Shown: positions 9,270 through 19,076, counted from the first letter of the stretch. The stretch is 64,000 nt of DNA from Planomicrobium sp. Y74 (GCF_003668635.1 NZ_RCWH01000007.1:124001-188000); one strand, 5' to 3'. The notes: generated by a model not told the origin, from the letters alone. Made by a program: numbers and translations.

Positions 9270-9545
9270 CATATCATTAAAGGTTCCCGCCCTGATTTAA
9301 CAGCACATAAATATACTTCCATAACTTGTAACTTATACTTTTTTGCAGTATAAACATGTTTTTCCCCTTCCGATAAAGGCTCTTCTATTCCGGCTGATCC
9401 CGGGTAGAAGAGCACCTCCAACTCCTTGTTGACCTCTCTATCCAAGCCCACATATTTTTTGTAAAACTTATCAAAATTTTATTGATACTTCCATAACTTT
9501 TCGAGTATAGTAATAAAGTTAAAATTATACGTGAAACGTTTTCAG
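9270..9545 (+). promoter_or_regulatory. Regulatory region upstream of the PgaC-like operon
   Basis: Contains two copies of ATACTTCCATAACTT (9313-9327 and 9485-9499), a stem-loop GCTCTTCTA/TAGAAGAGC with an inner CCGG/CCGG pair (9379-9413), and a promoter-like stretch (GAGTATAGTAATAAAG, about 9503-9518) shared with the decayed copy at 6478. AGGAGGA precedes the ATG at 9556. The direct repeats are candidate operator sites, possibly for the adjacent DegU-like protein; that link is inference. Confidence 0.5.
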
Positions 9546-9555
9546 GAGGATATCC

Positions 9556-10815
9556 ATGGATTTTTCCCAGCTCTTTTCGGGCCCTTACGGCCTGGTAACT
9601 GCTTTTGTATTTTGGTACCCGTTTATAATGGCGCTTTTTTGGATGGCCGGATCGATTCTTTTTATCCGCACAAAAGAGCCGAAAAACGATACATTGAATT
9701 TCGAGGAAATCGACTGGCCGATGATCAGCATATTGGTCCCCTGCTATAACGAAGAAGAAACGATTGAAGAAACTGTCCGAAACCTTACGGGACTGTCATA
9801 TCCTAAAAAAGAAATCATTTTGATCAATGACGGATCGAGAGACCGGACGAGTGAACTGATAAAGAAATTGTCAGAGCAGCACGCAAGTGTAAGGGCCATT
9901 CAATTGATGGAAAACCGCGGCAAAGCGAATGCCCTGCAAGTCGGCTTATTTGCGTCCCGCTCCGAATATCTCGTCTGCGTCGACTCGGATGCCCTGTTAT
10001 CCGATACTGCCCCTTATTATCTGATCCATCATTTCTTTAAAGGCGGTGAAAGGCTCGGAGCTGTCACCGGCAATCCGGCGATCCGCAACCGCAACAACCT
10101 GCTCAGCCGGATGCAATTGGTCGAATACGCCTCCATTATCGGTGCGATCAAACGGACGCAGCGTCTGCTCGGGAAAGTAATGACCGTCTCCGGAGTCGTT
10201 GTGGCATTCCGGAAAAAAGCGTTAGTCGACGTCGGCCTATGGGACCGCGATATGATTACGGAAGATATTGCCGTCAGCTGGAAACTACAGAAGAAATTTT
10301 GGGATGTCCGCTATGAACCACGCGCCATTTGCTGGATGCTCGTACCCGAAACCCTGTCCGGCATATGGAAACAGCGCGTACGCTGGGCTCAAGGCGGACA
10401 GGAAGTCATTCTCCGCCATTGGCGCGTCCTATTCACCTGGAAGCAACGAAGAATCTGGCTGATCTACCTTGAACAATGGATCAGCATCATCTGGGCGTTC
10501 TGCTGGCTATTCGTCACTTTGCTGCTGCTGTTCACCGCTGAAACATTTCAGCAGATGCTCATCTGGTTTACCATCACTTCATTTGCGCTGGTATTCATCA
10601 GCCTGATCCAGTTATTTGTCGCACTGCTGATCGATTCCCGCTACAACCGTGTACTTAAATACTATTTCTGGGCAGCCTGGTATCCGGCCATTTACTGGAT
10701 GGTTAACACAGCTGTCGTCATGGCAGCCGTTCCTCGCGCCATCTCATCCCGCCTGAAAGGAGGTTATGCAGTATGGCACAGCCCAGACCGCGGCATGAAG
10801 AAGAAAACTTCCTGA
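9556..10815 (+). CDS. pgaC: PgaC/IcaA-type poly-beta-1,6-N-acetylglucosamine synthase
   Basis: Processive GT2 glycosyltransferase at the membrane, polymerising N-acetylglucosamine (or a related sugar) from UDP-GlcNAc for a biofilm exopolysaccharide. Seen in 419 residues: N-terminal helix, SILVPCYNEEETIEE, ILINDGSRDRT, VDSD (metal site), TGNPAIRNRN, TVSGVVVAFRK, the catalytic ITED and the QRVRW processivity motif, then three or four C-terminal helices. AGGAGGA is 6 bp before the ATG. The last 43 bp overlap the PgaD-like gene. No deacetylase (PgaB/IcaB) or IcaC homologue is next to it. Confidence 0.9.
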   Translation: MDFSQLFSGPYGLVTAFVFWYPFIMALFWMAGSILFIRTKEPKNDTLNFEEIDWPMISILVPCYNEEETIEETVRNLTGLSYPKKEIILINDGSRDRTSELIKKLSEQHASVRAIQLMENRGKANALQVGLFASRSEYLVCVDSDALLSDTAPYYLIHHFFKGGERLGAVTGNPAIRNRNNLLSRMQLVEYASIIGAIKRTQRLLGKVMTVSGVVVAFRKKALVDVGLWDRDMITEDIAVSWKLQKKFWDVRYEPRAICWMLVPETLSGIWKQRVRWAQGGQEVILRHWRVLFTWKQRRIWLIYLEQWISIIWAFCWLFVTLLLLFTAETFQQMLIWFTITSFALVFISLIQLFVALLIDSRYNRVLKYYFWAAWYPAIYWMVNTAVVMAAVPRAISSRLKGGYAVWHSPDRGMKKKTS

Positions 10816-11231
10816 TCACCGGCAACCGCTCCTGGTTCCGCGCTTGCATCGACCTTCTGTTCACCTTGTTTTTCTGGGGCTACAGCCTGGTTGTCGTCAT
10901 CTTTTTCCTGTCGGCTACGTTCGGGTTCAATAACGGCCTGACACGAATCGTCAATGCATCCTTCAATACAATCAACAGCGATATCCGTAATCTTGTGATT
11001 CTTGGGCTCGCCATCTTCATTGTCTTTTACGTCATCCTCTATATGAATCGGCTGTACAATAAAAAAAGGTTCGGCAACTTAAAACGTCGAAGTTACCCCA
11101 CTGCCGTCAGCATATCCGAACTGGAGGCTTTAGGATTAATGGACAATGAAACCATCGCGCAGCTTCAACGTGAAGATTATGTGGTTTTCGAGAAAAACCC
11201 GATCATTCCATTGAGCAGTGAGAAACAATGA
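10773..11231 (+). CDS. pgaD: PgaD-like small membrane protein
   Basis: A 152-residue protein with two membrane helices (about 26-48 and 74-94) and a cytoplasmic tail, matching the layout of PgaD, the partner that activates the PgaC synthase (in E. coli in response to c-di-GMP). Start: AAAGGAGG 8 bp upstream inside the pgaC reading frame; 43-bp overlap makes expression coupled. Sequence similarity to characterised PgaD is modest by eye, so the call rests on context, size and topology. Confidence 0.72.
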   Translation: MAQPRPRHEEENFLITGNRSWFRACIDLLFTLFFWGYSLVVVIFFLSATFGFNNGLTRIVNASFNTINSDIRNLVILGLAIFIVFYVILYMNRLYNKKRFGNLKRRSYPTAVSISELEALGLMDNETIAQLQREDYVVFEKNPIIPLSSEKQ

Positions 11232-11250
11232 GAATAAAATTCCATTACAA

Positions 11251-11287
11251 AAGCCGCATCCAAGTTACCCGGATGCGGCCTTTTTAT
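11251..11287. terminator. Bidirectional terminator
   Basis: GCCGCATCC / GGATGCGGC stem, flanked by AAAA and TTTTT, between the convergent pgaD-like and BCCT genes. Confidence 0.88.
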
Positions 11288-11293
11288 CTTCTG

Positions 11294-12784
11294 TTATTTT
11301 TTCAGCTTCATAGAAGCCAATTCTGTTTTCAATGCTTTAAACAACGCAATGACCATCAGAATCATGACAAATGAAAACGGCAGCGCCGCTATAATGATCG
11401 TATTCTGAACAGCCGCCAGTCCGCCAACCCATAACAGGATTGCCGCAACCAGCGACTGCGCAACACCCCACAGGATTTTGATCTGGTTGCTCGGCAATAA
11501 CGAACCGTTTGTTGACTGCATCCCCAACACGAAAGTTGCTGAGTCGGCGGATGTGATAAAGAAGGTGCTGACCAGCAGAATAGCTAAAATGGAGAGAAGC
11601 ATTCCTACCGGCATTTCATTGAACATGCCGAAAAGCGTCTGGTCAATCGGCAGAGCCGTTAAATCCACGCCTTTTTTCTGGATATCGACTGCTGTAACAC
11701 CAAAAGCGGCAAACCAAAATGAGCCGAAAATGGTCGGTACCAGCACGACACCAATCAGGAACTCGCGGATGGTACGCCCTTTGGACACGCGTGCGATAAA
11801 CATGCTGACAAATGGAGCCCAGGAAATCCACCATGCCCAATAGAAAATTGTCCAGCCATCGAGCCAGTTGCGGTTTTCCGCATTAAGCGGAGCCGACTGG
11901 GTACTCAAGCTGATCAGATTCTGAAGATATCCGCCGAATGTTTCGGTGAACATATTCAAAATAAGAATCGTCGGACCGAGAATCAATACAAGAATCAATA
12001 GGGTGACGGCCAATACCATATTGGTATTCGACAAATACTTGATTCCTTTATTCAATCCGGACCAGGCGGAAATGATGAACAGCAAAGTGACGACGCCGAT
12101 GATCACCAATTGCATCCATTCCGTTTGCGGCACACCGAATAGATAGGAGATTCCTCCGTTAATCTGTGCAGCTCCGAAACCGAGCGAAGTCGCTACACCG
12201 AAGACAGTTGCGAAAACAGCCAGAATATCGACTAATGTGCCGAGCGGCCCGTTCATACGATCTCCGAAAATCGGTTTTAATGTGGAAGAAATTAACGCAG
12301 GTTCACCTTTACGGAATTGGAAAAAGGCAAGGGATAATGCAATGATGCCGTACATAGCCCAAACGTGGATGCCCCAGTGGTAATACGATCGCTGAAGAGC
12401 TTCCTTAAACGCGGCATCGGTTCCCGCTTCTGCCGTCGCAGGCTGACTTGCAAAATGCGATAAAGGTTCGGATGCTCCGTAAAAGACGAGCCCGATCCCC
12501 ATTCCTGCTGAAAATAGCATAGCCATCCAGGTAATCGTGGAGAATTCAGGTCTGTCCCGGTCTTTGCCGAGACGGATTTTTCCGTAAGGGCTGACAATGA
12601 TGACAAATACCAGTATTAAAAGCACAGCCATAATTACGAGATAATACCAGCCAAAAGCTGTATTGATGAACGATCTGATGTTGCCTGTGGTTTCTTCAAA
12701 AATATCAGGTGCGGCAACACCGAAAACGACTGTTAAGATTACCAGCGCAAATGTGATATAAAAAACTTTTGTAGCTTTCTTCAT
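11294..12784 (-). CDS. opuD: BCCT-family betaine/choline transporter (OpuD-like)
   Basis: Sodium-coupled uptake of glycine betaine or a related quaternary amine for osmoprotection. Seen: about 496 residues, 12 membrane helices, the hallmark tryptophan segment WTIFYWAWWISWAPFV and the following FIARVSKGRTIREF. Start choice: the frame extends to 12853, but ATG at 12784 follows AGGAGG with 4-5 bp spacing and begins MKKATKVFYITF, as expected for the family. Substrate among betaine, choline or carnitine cannot be fixed from sequence alone. Confidence 0.93.
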   Translation of the reverse strand: MKKATKVFYITFALVILTVVFGVAAPDIFEETTGNIRSFINTAFGWYYLVIMAVLLILVFVIIVSPYGKIRLGKDRDRPEFSTITWMAMLFSAGMGIGLVFYGASEPLSHFASQPATAEAGTDAAFKEALQRSYYHWGIHVWAMYGIIALSLAFFQFRKGEPALISSTLKPIFGDRMNGPLGTLVDILAVFATVFGVATSLGFGAAQINGGISYLFGVPQTEWMQLVIIGVVTLLFIISAWSGLNKGIKYLSNTNMVLAVTLLILVLILGPTILILNMFTETFGGYLQNLISLSTQSAPLNAENRNWLDGWTIFYWAWWISWAPFVSMFIARVSKGRTIREFLIGVVLVPTIFGSFWFAAFGVTAVDIQKKGVDLTALPIDQTLFGMFNEMPVGMLLSILAILLVSTFFITSADSATFVLGMQSTNGSLLPSNQIKILWGVAQSLVAAILLWVGGLAAVQNTIIIAALPFSFVMILMVIALFKALKTELASMKLKK

Positions 12785-12911
12785 GTTGCCTCCTGTTAAC
12801 GATTTATTTGATACATAGTTATTAAGAATACCGAAAAACAATATTATAGTCAAATAGCATAGAGTTTACAGATAGCCACCTGTACGATTATGGCCATCTA
12901 AAAGAAAAAAC

Positions 12912-12972
12912 AAAAATGCATGAAGAACCCGCTCCATTGCTGGATTGTGCAGTTTCTTCACGCATTATTATT
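12912..12972. repeat. Hairpin repeat, ATGCATGAAGA family (copy 1)
   Basis: AAAAATGCATGAAGAA ... TTCTTCACGCATTATTA: an imperfect long hairpin with A- and T-rich edges, able to act as a terminator on either strand. Other members are at 20430, 26438 and 30437. Confidence 0.75.
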
Positions 12973-13021
12973 AAATGGAATTCATAGCCTTGCCTAAGCG
13001 CTTTGCCCAATTATTATATGT

Positions 13022-13630
13022 TTATAGTTTCGGTGCAGCTTTTTCCCCTTCCTTGACCCCTTCCCTCCTGAATACATACACAGTAGTCCACGCCATTATC
13101 TTCAAATCCAGCATCATACTCATGTGCTCGACGTAACCCCCGTCAATCTTCGCCTTCACTTCGATCGGCAGTTCGTCCCTCCCGTTGATCTGCGCCAATC
13201 CCGTCAAACCCGGCAGCACGTCGTTCGCCTGGTACTTGTCACGCTCCTCAATCAGATCGAACTGATTCCACAGAGCCGGCCGCGGCCCGATGAGGCTCAT
13301 TTCCCCTTTCAGGATATTGATGAATTGAGGCAGCTCATCAAGGCTCGTCTTACGCAGGAATTTACCTGAACGTGTTATGTAAGCATCCGGTTTCTCCAGC
13401 AGGTGGGTCGGCATATCTTTCGGTGCATCGATTCTCATCGTCCTGAACTTCAAAATATGGAATTCTCTTTTCCAGATTCCAATGCGCCTTTGCTTGAATA
13501 AAATTGGTCCCGGAGAATCCAGTTTGATGAAAATACATAACAGAAGGTATATGGGCGCCAACGTTACAATAATTGCCAAAGAGAGCGAAACATCGAAGAT
13601 TCTTTTCCTGACTGGGAACATTTTTTGCAC
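13022..13630 (-). CDS. Bacterial sugar transferase (initiating polyprenyl-phosphate glycosyl-1-phosphate transferase)
   Basis: Transfers a sugar 1-phosphate onto undecaprenyl phosphate to start a surface glycan. Seen: 202 residues, one N-terminal hydrophobic hairpin (about 13-33), then PGPILFKQRRIG, LKFRTMR, SLDELPQ, LKGEMSLIGPRP, and PGLTGLAQINGR, the complete WcaJ/PglC-type set. This is the short form without the N-terminal CoA-binding-like half. It stands alone, not in a glycan cluster; a second member is at 61764-62369. Substrate unknown. Confidence 0.92.
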   Translation of the reverse strand: MQKMFPVRKRIFDVSLSLAIIVTLAPIYLLLCIFIKLDSPGPILFKQRRIGIWKREFHILKFRTMRIDAPKDMPTHLLEKPDAYITRSGKFLRKTSLDELPQFINILKGEMSLIGPRPALWNQFDLIEERDKYQANDVLPGLTGLAQINGRDELPIEVKAKIDGGYVEHMSMMLDLKIMAWTTVYVFRREGVKEGEKAAPKL

Positions 13631-13813
13631 TCCTTCTTTCTATATTCTCCTATTCAAACAATTGAATCAACGAATAAAAACTGAATATTCCAACAAATAA
13701 AGATAATCATATCATTACTTTTCCCCTGTGTCACCATGCATTTTTTAAGAATAACGTAATACTCATAGGTAAAATGTCACTTTATTGTGGAGTCTGGTTT
13801 TACTAAAGCCCAA

Positions 13814-13843
13814 TAAAAAAAGCCCGGCAAAAATACCGGACTC
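13814..13843 (-). terminator. Terminator of the hom-thrC-thrB operon
   Basis: On the minus strand a 9-bp stem AGTCCGGTA/TGCCGGGCT followed by TTTTTTTA, starting about 14 bp after the thrB stop. Confidence 0.88.
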
Positions 13844-13855
13844 ACGTTCCATCAC

Positions 13856-14761
13856 TCACACTACTTTTTCACAAAACCCGGTTCCGCTGCGAGCCGGGTT
13901 GGTAACAAGGCATTCGTAATGCGGATATTGTTCTTTCAATATAGAAGCCAAGCGAAGCTCCCGTCCCGGTTCAATGGCGATGAACAAAGACGGTCCTGCA
14001 CCACTGATTGCCGAGCCATAAGCGCCATGTTCTCTGCAGGTCGCTCGGATGTCGTCAAAGTCAGGAAATCTGCATTTTCGGAAAGGCTCATGGAATTGAT
14101 CGTTTTCCATCATCCGCCCAGCGGTTTTCCAGTCACCGACAGCGACCGAAGCGGAAAACACATTGGCCGCGGCACTGCTCCTGATGGCTGCAGTGTAGGA
14201 AAGTTCCTGAGGCAATAAGCCTCTGGACTCGGCAGTCAGAAATTCAACTGGCGGCACCAGAATGATGACAGCTATGTCCACATCTTTAATATGGCTGATT
14301 GCCAGCTCTTTTCCATCCCAGTGAGAAATCGTCAATCCACCAAGCAATGAAGCCGAGATATTATCCGGATGGCCTTCCAATTCCGTGCCGATGACCAGCT
14401 TTTCCTGCATCGACAATTCCAATGCCAGCAAACGGTCCGCAATTTCGATGCCCGCGGCGATGGCTGAAGCACTGCTGCCAAGCCCTCTGCCGAGGGGAAT
14501 ATCGGTTGCCACTTCCAGTTTCGCTGTTGGCATTTCTTTGCCGTAGCGCTCTGCTGTATATTGAATCGTCTTGATGAGCAAATTATCAGATGGGCCGGAT
14601 AAGGATTGATAGCTTTCCGTTAAATATTCCACCGACCAGGCGGAAGCTTTGGTGACTTGGACGGTCATGCAGAGGTCCAGTGCTAAGCCGATCGAATCGA
14701 ATCCCGGTCCGAGATTGGCAGTGGATGCCGGGACGCTGACAGAAAAATCCTTCACGCTCAT
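13856..14761 (-). CDS. thrB: Homoserine kinase
   Basis: GHMP-family kinase that phosphorylates L-homoserine, the second-last step to threonine. Seen: [18 protein letters not shown] at the N-terminus, the ATP-binding [16 protein letters not shown], and the C-terminal ISGAGPSLF. Start: ATG at 14761 overlaps the thrC stop (ATGA) and has AAAGGTG upstream; the frame extends 10 codons further but without reason to use it. 301 residues. Confidence 0.97.
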   Translation of the reverse strand: MSVKDFSVSVPASTANLGPGFDSIGLALDLCMTVQVTKASAWSVEYLTESYQSLSGPSDNLLIKTIQYTAERYGKEMPTAKLEVATDIPLGRGLGSSASAIAAGIEIADRLLALELSMQEKLVIGTELEGHPDNISASLLGGLTISHWDGKELAISHIKDVDIAVIILVPPVEFLTAESRGLLPQELSYTAAIRSSAAANVFSASVAVGDWKTAGRMMENDQFHEPFRKCRFPDFDDIRATCREHGAYGSAISGAGPSLFIAIEPGRELRLASILKEQYPHYECLVTNPARSGTGFCEKVV

Positions 14762-15819
14762 GCTTTCACACCTTTCTTTAAATCCTCCCAAAAGCGTTCC
14801 ATATCTTCCGGTACAAGAAGTGCTTTATGTTCATTGACTGAAATCGCCGTATCCGGATCTTTCAGGCCATTACCGGTCAACACGGCCACTACCGTTGAAC
14901 CTTTAGCAAGCATGCCATTTTCCACTTGCTTTTTAATGCCTGCAATCGAAGCGCACGATGCCGGTTCCGCGAAAATCCCTTCTGTCGCCGCAATCAATTG
15001 ATAGGCTTCCAAAATTTCTTCATCTGTAGCCGCCAGGATAGTTCCTTCTGATTCCGCCAATGCGTCTAACGCCAATTGCCAGCTGGCAGGATTCCCGATG
15101 CGGATGGCCGTTGCCACTGTTTCGGGATTATCGACCACTTCATTATTGACGATCGGAGCTGCCCCCGCCGCTTGCACGCCGAGAAGCGTTGGGCATTCCG
15201 CACCCGTTTTCGCCGCATATTCACTGAACCCTTTCCATGAAGCGGAGATATTGCCGGCATTGCCGACAGGCAGTGCAAACACATCCGGCACCCTGTCCAG
15301 CTGGTCGATCACTTCGAATGCAATCGTTTTTTGGCCTTCCAGACGATACGGATTGACCGAGTTTACCAGCGCGATGCCCGCTTCCTGTCCGACTTCCCTT
15401 ACCATACGAAGAGCTTCATCGAAATTGCCTTTGATCTCCAAAATTTCCGCGCCGTACATTTTGGCCTGTGCCAATTTCCCGAGCGCTATGCGCCCTTCCG
15501 GAATGACAACGATTGTCCGCATGCCTGCCCGCGCCCCGTAGGCTGCAGCGGAAGCGGATGTATTGCCTGTCGATGCACAGATCAATACCGTCTTCCCTTC
15601 TTCTTTCGCTTTGGCCACTGCCATCACCATGCCGCGGTCCTTGAACGAACCCGTCGGATTTGCGCCTTCAAGCTTCACGTACAGCTGGATACCCCATAGT
15701 TCCGATAATTTCTCCAAATGGACCAAGGGCGTATTTCCTTCCTGCAGTGTCAATGCCGGTGTCTTTTCCGTTACCGGCAGCCATTCTTTATATTGTTCAA
15801 TCAATCCAGGCCATCTCAT
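14758..15819 (-). CDS. thrC: Threonine synthase
   Basis: PLP enzyme converting O-phosphohomoserine to threonine. Seen: 353 residues, the short Bacillus-type form; [11 protein letters not shown] near the N-terminus, the PLP lysine in [11 protein letters not shown] (about 55-65), [10 protein letters not shown] phosphate loop, and [17 protein letters not shown] precedes the ATG. It overlaps hom by 4 bp upstream and thrB by 4 bp downstream, a tightly coupled operon. Confidence 0.97.
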   Translation of the reverse strand: MRWPGLIEQYKEWLPVTEKTPALTLQEGNTPLVHLEKLSELWGIQLYVKLEGANPTGSFKDRGMVMAVAKAKEEGKTVLICASTGNTSASAAAYGARAGMRTIVVIPEGRIALGKLAQAKMYGAEILEIKGNFDEALRMVREVGQEAGIALVNSVNPYRLEGQKTIAFEVIDQLDRVPDVFALPVGNAGNISASWKGFSEYAAKTGAECPTLLGVQAAGAAPIVNNEVVDNPETVATAIRIGNPASWQLALDALAESEGTILAATDEEILEAYQLIAATEGIFAEPASCASIAGIKKQVENGMLAKGSTVVAVLTGNGLKDPDTAISVNEHKALLVPEDMERFWEDLKKGVKA

Positions 15820-17108
15820 GCTGTTTCCTCCCCTTCGATGCGGTAATGGCTGATGATATTCGCCGTCCCTTCTAAATTCCGGAGCAAATCCAGATGTTGC
15901 TGTCTTGAAAAGGGATGGGTCAATAAAATAATCTCCGCTTTGCCATCGACTTCTGCCGGATGCTGCATGACCGATTGCAGGCTTGCACCATTTTTGCTGT
16001 AAATGGATGTCAGCTCGGATAACACACCCACTTCGTCTTTCACAAGCAGACGGTAAAAATATTTCGCAAAGCAGCTGTTGTCCGGTTTGATGACTCGTTC
16101 ATGCTGAGCGGCGTGGGCACGTTTGCCGTTGACTCCTAATTGCAGGTTGCGGCAAGCCGCGATAATATCCGAAACGACCGACGTCGCTGTAGGAAGCGAT
16201 CCGGCGCCAGGTCCGTAAAGCATCGTTTCGCCGACAGCATCCCCATGTATGTAGACGGCATTGAATTCGTTATTGACCGCTGCAAGCGGATGCGAATCGG
16301 GCAGGAAAATCGGTTCCACTGCCACTTCGATGCCCTCGTCGTTCTTCTTTGAAGATCCGACCATTTTCATCGTATAGCCGAATTTTGCTGCAAGCTCCAT
16401 ATCACCGTCGCGGATTTCTTTCATGCCGCGCACGAGCACATCATCCAAATGGACGACTGTCGAAAACGCCAGCGATGACAAGATGACCATCTTCCGTGCA
16501 GCGTCTAATCCATCGACATCCGCTGAAGGATCCGCTTCTGCATATCCCAGTCTTGTCGCTTCGGCCAATGCCGCTTCGTAAGTCATATTCTCTTTTTTCA
16601 TTTTCGTTAAGATAAAGTTTGTCGTACCGTTGACAATTCCCATTAAACTCGTAATCCGGTCGGAAGCCAGACCATCTTCCAATGTGCGGATGATAGGGAC
16701 GCCCCCTGCCACACTCGCTTCATAGAATAAATCGCATTTCTGTTCATCGGCCAGTTTCAACAGTTCCGGACCGAATTCCGCCATTACGTCTTTATTGGCT
16801 GTGACCACCTGCTTGCCTGCCTTGAGCGCTTTTTCAATCGCTTCCTTGGCACCATCGATTCCGCCCATCACTTCTACAATGATATCCAATGAAGAATCAT
16901 TTAAAATCTCATCAATATCAGTTGTGAAGACAGCCGGATCCAGAACAGCCATCCGTTCCTTGTTCCTGTTTTTGATCAGGACCTTTTTGATGGCAGCTTC
17001 CGCGCCCAGTTTATGGCGTAAATCCTGCTGGTGCTGATGCAAAATCTTTGCTACGCCTTCTCCCACTGTTCCAAGCCCTAACAAGCCGATTGAAATTTCG
17101 TTCTTCAT
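15816..17108 (-). CDS. hom: Homoserine dehydrogenase
   Basis: Reduces aspartate semialdehyde to homoserine with NAD(P)H. Seen: 430 residues; Rossmann motif [11 protein letters not shown] at the N-terminus; [31 protein letters not shown] catalytic region; and a C-terminal ACT domain from about residue 345 ([17 protein letters not shown]), which usually mediates threonine feedback. GGGGGAA precedes the ATG. First gene of hom-thrC-thrB. Confidence 0.97.
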   Translation of the reverse strand: MKNEISIGLLGLGTVGEGVAKILHQHQQDLRHKLGAEAAIKKVLIKNRNKERMAVLDPAVFTTDIDEILNDSSLDIIVEVMGGIDGAKEAIEKALKAGKQVVTANKDVMAEFGPELLKLADEQKCDLFYEASVAGGVPIIRTLEDGLASDRITSLMGIVNGTTNFILTKMKKENMTYEAALAEATRLGYAEADPSADVDGLDAARKMVILSSLAFSTVVHLDDVLVRGMKEIRDGDMELAAKFGYTMKMVGSSKKNDEGIEVAVEPIFLPDSHPLAAVNNEFNAVYIHGDAVGETMLYGPGAGSLPTATSVVSDIIAACRNLQLGVNGKRAHAAQHERVIKPDNSCFAKYFYRLLVKDEVGVLSELTSIYSKNGASLQSVMQHPAEVDGKAEIILLTHPFSRQQHLDLLRNLEGTANIISHYRIEGEETA

Positions 17109-17167
17109 TGACCATTCCCCCTACATTATGTACACTGTGAAAAAACACTTGTCTTTCCCATAAAGAC

Positions 17168-17196
17168 ATTATAGTATTGTATGTAATTTAAAACAA
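17168..17196 (-). promoter_or_regulatory. Sigma-A-type promoter for hom-thrC-thrB
   Basis: On the minus strand TTGTTT, exactly 17 bp, TATAAT, about 60 bp upstream of the hom start. No riboswitch or T-box features were seen in the short leader. Confidence 0.7.
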
Positions 17197-17233
17197 CCCT
17201 TAATCCATTCCGAAACAGATGGGACTTGATAAG

Positions 17234-18598
17234 ATGAAAGTTTGTAAATTCGGCGGAACTTCCGTAGCAAGCGCAGAGCAGATCAAAAAAGTGGCAGCGA
17301 TCGTCCAAAGCGATCCAAACCGTAAAATTGTAGTTGTATCGGCTCCCGGCAAAAGGTTCAGCGGTGACACCAAAGTTACCGACCTTCTTATCGAGCTTGG
17401 CCGGGCGTCACTTGCCGGTGAACGAGTTGAAGCGCCGCTTGAAAAAGTAGTACAGCGGTATGCCCAGATCGCAGAAGAGTTAGATCTTGATCCCGCTGTT
17501 TCTCGCGCCATCCAAACCGATCTCTGGAATCGATTGAGTGCTGATAAAAGCAATGAGGAACTATATATGGACCGCATCAAAGCGAGCGGCGAAGACAATT
17601 CCGCGAAACTGATTGCCGCTTATTTCGCTGTCGCCGGCTTGCAGGCAAAGTATGTTAACCCGGGTGATGCAGGATTGATCGTCAACGATTTACCGAAGCG
17701 CACCCAGGAATTGCCGGAAGCATACGAACGCCTTGCCGCTCTCAGAAACACTGAAGCCGTCAGCGTTTTTCCTGGATTTTTCGGCTTCACCAAAAACGGC
17801 ACGCTGCGCACTTTCGAGCGCGGTGGCTCCGACATCACCGGTTCCATCTTAGCGGCTGCCGTGAAAGCGGAACTCTATGAAAACTTTACCGACGTCGATT
17901 GTGTTTTTGCAGCCAATCCGCATATCGTAGCCAATCCTGTCGAAATCGAAAAGATGACGTACCGGGAAATGCGCGAGCTGTCCTATGCGGGATTTGCCGT
18001 TTTCCATGATGAAGCCTTAATGCCCGCTTTCAAGGAATCTGTCCCAGTGTGCATCAAAAACACCAATCACCCTGCCGCCCCCGGCACGATGATTGTCAAA
18101 GAGCGCGATTACAGCGAACGGCCGGTCACCGGCATTTCAGCTGACAGCGGATTCTCTACATTGTACGTAAGCAAATACTTAATGAACCGCGAAATCGGCT
18201 TCGGCCGGAATCTGCTGCAGATTTTAGAAGATGAAGGAATTTCATATGAACACATTCCGTCCGGCATCGATAATCTATCGGTCATCATCCGCAGCCATCA
18301 ATTGACTCAGGAAAAAGAAACGCGCATCGTCCAGCGCATCCAATCCGAAATGCATGCCGATGATGTCCATATCCGCAGCGACTTTTCCATGGTCGTTCTT
18401 GTCGGCGAAGGCATGAACCACACAATCGGTCTGGCAGCACGCGCCGCCAGTGCAATTGCCCGCACCGGTGCCAATATCGAAATGATCAACCAGGGGTCGT
18501 CTGAAGTCAGCCTGGTGTTCGGCGTCTTGAAACACGACGAGACAAAAATCCTGAAAGAACTGTATCAGGAGTTTTTTGAGCCGGCGCTGGTGAAATAG
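17234..18598 (+). CDS. thrD: Aspartate kinase (YclM/ThrD type)
   Basis: Phosphorylates aspartate, the committed step to threonine, methionine and lysine. Seen: MKVCKFGGTSVAS at the N-terminus, VVSAPGKRFSGDTKVTDLL, GFTKNGTLRTFERGGSDITGS, and two C-terminal ACT modules (about 320-455; FGRNLLQILEDEG, AARAASAIARTGANIEMINQG). The single-chain length of about 454 and sequence style match YclM rather than the LysC alpha/beta enzymes. An ATG at 17219 is also in frame; 17234 matches the family start, though its ribosome site is weak. Divergent from hom, so the pathway's first and last steps share one intergenic region. Confidence 0.95.
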   Translation: MKVCKFGGTSVASAEQIKKVAAIVQSDPNRKIVVVSAPGKRFSGDTKVTDLLIELGRASLAGERVEAPLEKVVQRYAQIAEELDLDPAVSRAIQTDLWNRLSADKSNEELYMDRIKASGEDNSAKLIAAYFAVAGLQAKYVNPGDAGLIVNDLPKRTQELPEAYERLAALRNTEAVSVFPGFFGFTKNGTLRTFERGGSDITGSILAAAVKAELYENFTDVDCVFAANPHIVANPVEIEKMTYREMRELSYAGFAVFHDEALMPAFKESVPVCIKNTNHPAAPGTMIVKERDYSERPVTGISADSGFSTLYVSKYLMNREIGFGRNLLQILEDEGISYEHIPSGIDNLSVIIRSHQLTQEKETRIVQRIQSEMHADDVHIRSDFSMVVLVGEGMNHTIGLAARAASAIARTGANIEMINQGSSEVSLVFGVLKHDETKILKELYQEFFEPALVK

Positions 18599-18610
18599 AA
18601 AAGCGGAAGC

Positions 18611-18648
18611 AATAGATGGCTCAAAGGTAATTTGAGCCATCTATTTGC
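18611..18648 (+). terminator. Terminator after aspartate kinase
   Basis: A perfect 15-bp stem AATAGATGGCTCAAA / TTTGAGCCATCTATT with loop GGTAA. The T-run is short, so it may be a weak terminator or a stabiliser of the 3' end. Confidence 0.7.
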
Positions 18649-19030
18649 GACGAAGCGCGCAGCGATGCAGGAGCAGCATTAAGTAGTTATAAATTATATG
18701 ACGTTCTTTGCCATTGACGGCGAGGCTGAAGCGACTCCGAGAATCTGGGCGCTGGAGTCTGGATAATAAAAAGCGACGGTACCCGTTCAGCTCTGACAAG
18801 CATAAGACGGATCAGCAGAGTGGCGCTCTTTGCCACGGCAGACTCGAAAAGCGGAAACGGCCGTTCAGCTCCGACAGGCTTAAGATGAACTTCCGAAGCG
18901 GCGCATTTCGCCGTGCAGGAAGGACAGCTTAAGTCCGAGGAGTTGGCCGTTGGAGACTAGACATGAGCTGGCTTATGACTCGAAGAGCTGGGTCACCGGA
19001 GTCTGGATTCAGAAAAAGCGCAACTCTCAT
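18648..19030. repeat. Composite intergenic repeat of 'GTTCAGCTCCGACA' type
   Basis: About 380 bp with no gene, made of degenerate repeats: CCGTTCAGCTCTGACAAGC at about 18783 and CCGTTCAGCTCCGACAGGC at about 18861; GTGGCGCTCTTTGCCACGGCAG, and CGGCGCATTTCGCCGTGCAG, which can form hairpins; GGCTTATGACTCGAAGAGCTGG; and CTGGAGTCTGGATAAT at about 18754 against CCGGAGTCTGGATTCAG at about 18998. Each block opens with AAAAGCG. It is more GC-rich than its surroundings. From memory, similar text is scattered between genes in Bacillales genomes; its function is unknown to me. Confidence 0.7.
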
Positions 19031-19076
19031 TATTAAAAACTTGCTTATTAAAAAGCTTTACTTTTTTATCAATTGA

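Noticed and set aside
12785-12853. Longer start for the BCCT carrier
   Set aside because: ATG 12784 has a strong AGGAGG and matches the family N-terminus.
17109-17233. Riboswitch or T-box in the hom/aspartate kinase divergent region
   Set aside because: The gap is about 110 bp with a plain sigma-A promoter and no terminator/antiterminator structures.
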